Shown here one piece after another: positions 63,832 to 64,000 of a stretch of 64,000 nucleotides of DNA (the stretch's first letter is position 1; each line of letters starts with the position of its first letter). Source of the stretch: Sulfuricella sp. T08. GTDB taxonomy: Bacteria > Pseudomonadota > Gammaproteobacteria > Burkholderiales > Sulfuricellaceae. The notes below the pieces were generated by a model, which was not told the DNA's origin, ran no database searches, and worked only from the letters and a program-made list of their open reading frames with translations. Made by a program: the position numbers and the translations under genes. The stretch covers positions 72,823 to 136,822 of the forward strand of contig NZ_DF967563.1 of NCBI RefSeq assembly GCF_000971475.1, read 5' to 3'.

Positions 63832-63856
63832 ATTATACCCCATAATAATGGGGTAT
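63832..63856 (-). promoter_or_regulatory. Promoter/operator of the RHH-PIN pair
   Basis: On the minus strand TATAAT lies at 63837-63832, 19 bases before the antitoxin ATG. It overlaps a perfect palindrome ATACCCCAT-N4-ATGGGGTAT (63835-63856). An RHH dimer pair bound here would cover the -10, as expected for autorepression. Confidence 0.65.
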
Positions 63857-64000
63857 TTATATTGGATAGTCAAGCCAAGATACAGAGATTTCTTGGGAAT
63901 TGCTGGATACGAATTCGTAGGGACGAGCCGATGGACAGAGTGAGGGAATGCCTGGATGGCAGGCCCCTCAACAATGATTTTCACTCTTTTTGTTAACGGC

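Noticed and set aside
63409-63984. Longer start for the RHH antitoxin at 63984
   Set aside because: The added 57 codons pass through the promoter and palindrome and lack a ribosome site, while ATG 63813 has GGAG at good spacing.

Overview
The window looks like chromosomal DNA of a flagellated betaproteobacterium, most likely of the Nitrosomonadales type (Sulfuricella, Gallionella or Thiobacillus relatives). This is inferred from gene content: an isc operon preceded by suhB/trmJ/cysE, a MotC/MotD motor pair, a PEP-CTERM regulatory pair (PrsK/PrsR), DUF7931 and DUF4124 proteins, and B12-dependent ribonucleotide reductase. No rRNA, prophage, CRISPR array or intact insertion sequence was seen. 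Two tRNA genes (Gly-GCC, Cys-GCA) are present.

Layout. 1-2.0 kb: end of fliO, then fliPQR of the flagellar export gate. 2.0-13.2 kb: mostly housekeeping genes (SAM methyltransferase, a 75-residue ORFan, nrdJ, dapA, bamC, an MBL-fold hydrolase, an Ala/Pro lipoprotein, DUF7931, bcp, a SlyD-like FKBP, mutS, suhB). 13.2-21.5 kb: trmJ, cysE and a complete isc iron-sulfur operon with an additional cysteine desulfurase (iscR, nifS-like, iscS, iscU, iscA, hscB, hscA, fdx, iscX). Matching IscR type-1-like boxes precede cysE and iscR. 21.5-24.2 kb: pncA-pncB (NAD salvage), bracketed by iscX and a diverged iscX 3'-end copy, with the remains of a C39-like ABC transporter gene on one side. 24.2-33.0 kb: second flagellar block, flhB-flhA-flhF-flhG-fliA-motC-motD, with flgM-flgN convergent behind a sigma-28 promoter.

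33.0-36.0 kb: molybdopterin genes mobB-moeA-moaD-moaE and smpB. 36-42.2 kb: ratA/rnfH-type genes, two small envelope proteins, guaB-guaA, a probably frameshifted small gene, tadA and an L,D-transpeptidase. 42.2-46.2 kb: a MoxR-DUF58-TgpA cassette. 46.3-52.1 kb: glk, an OGFr-domain protein, moaA, a type-5 uracil-DNA glycosylase, a tautomerase, uvrC and pgsA. 52.2-52.4 kb: two tRNAs. 52.7-60.6 kb: PEP-CTERM region with prsK-prsR, a TPR protein, a PEP-CTERM protein, a small proline-rich secreted protein behind a sigma-54 promoter, a cluster of palindromic/MITE-like repeats, and a Slam-like TPR/beta-barrel protein. 60.7-63.9 kb: accessory island of four toxin-antitoxin modules (a TumE remnant with its HTH partner, HigBA, Phd/YoeB, PIN/RHH), three with palindromes over or next to their predicted promoters.

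The most noteworthy signals are the twin IscR-like boxes, the iscX echo around pncAB, the sigma-54 site feeding the PEP-CTERM locus, the two structured mobile-like repeats at 58.9-59.3 kb, and the toxin-antitoxin cluster with its decapitated TumE gene. I did not find an obviously complete new defence or biosynthetic system.
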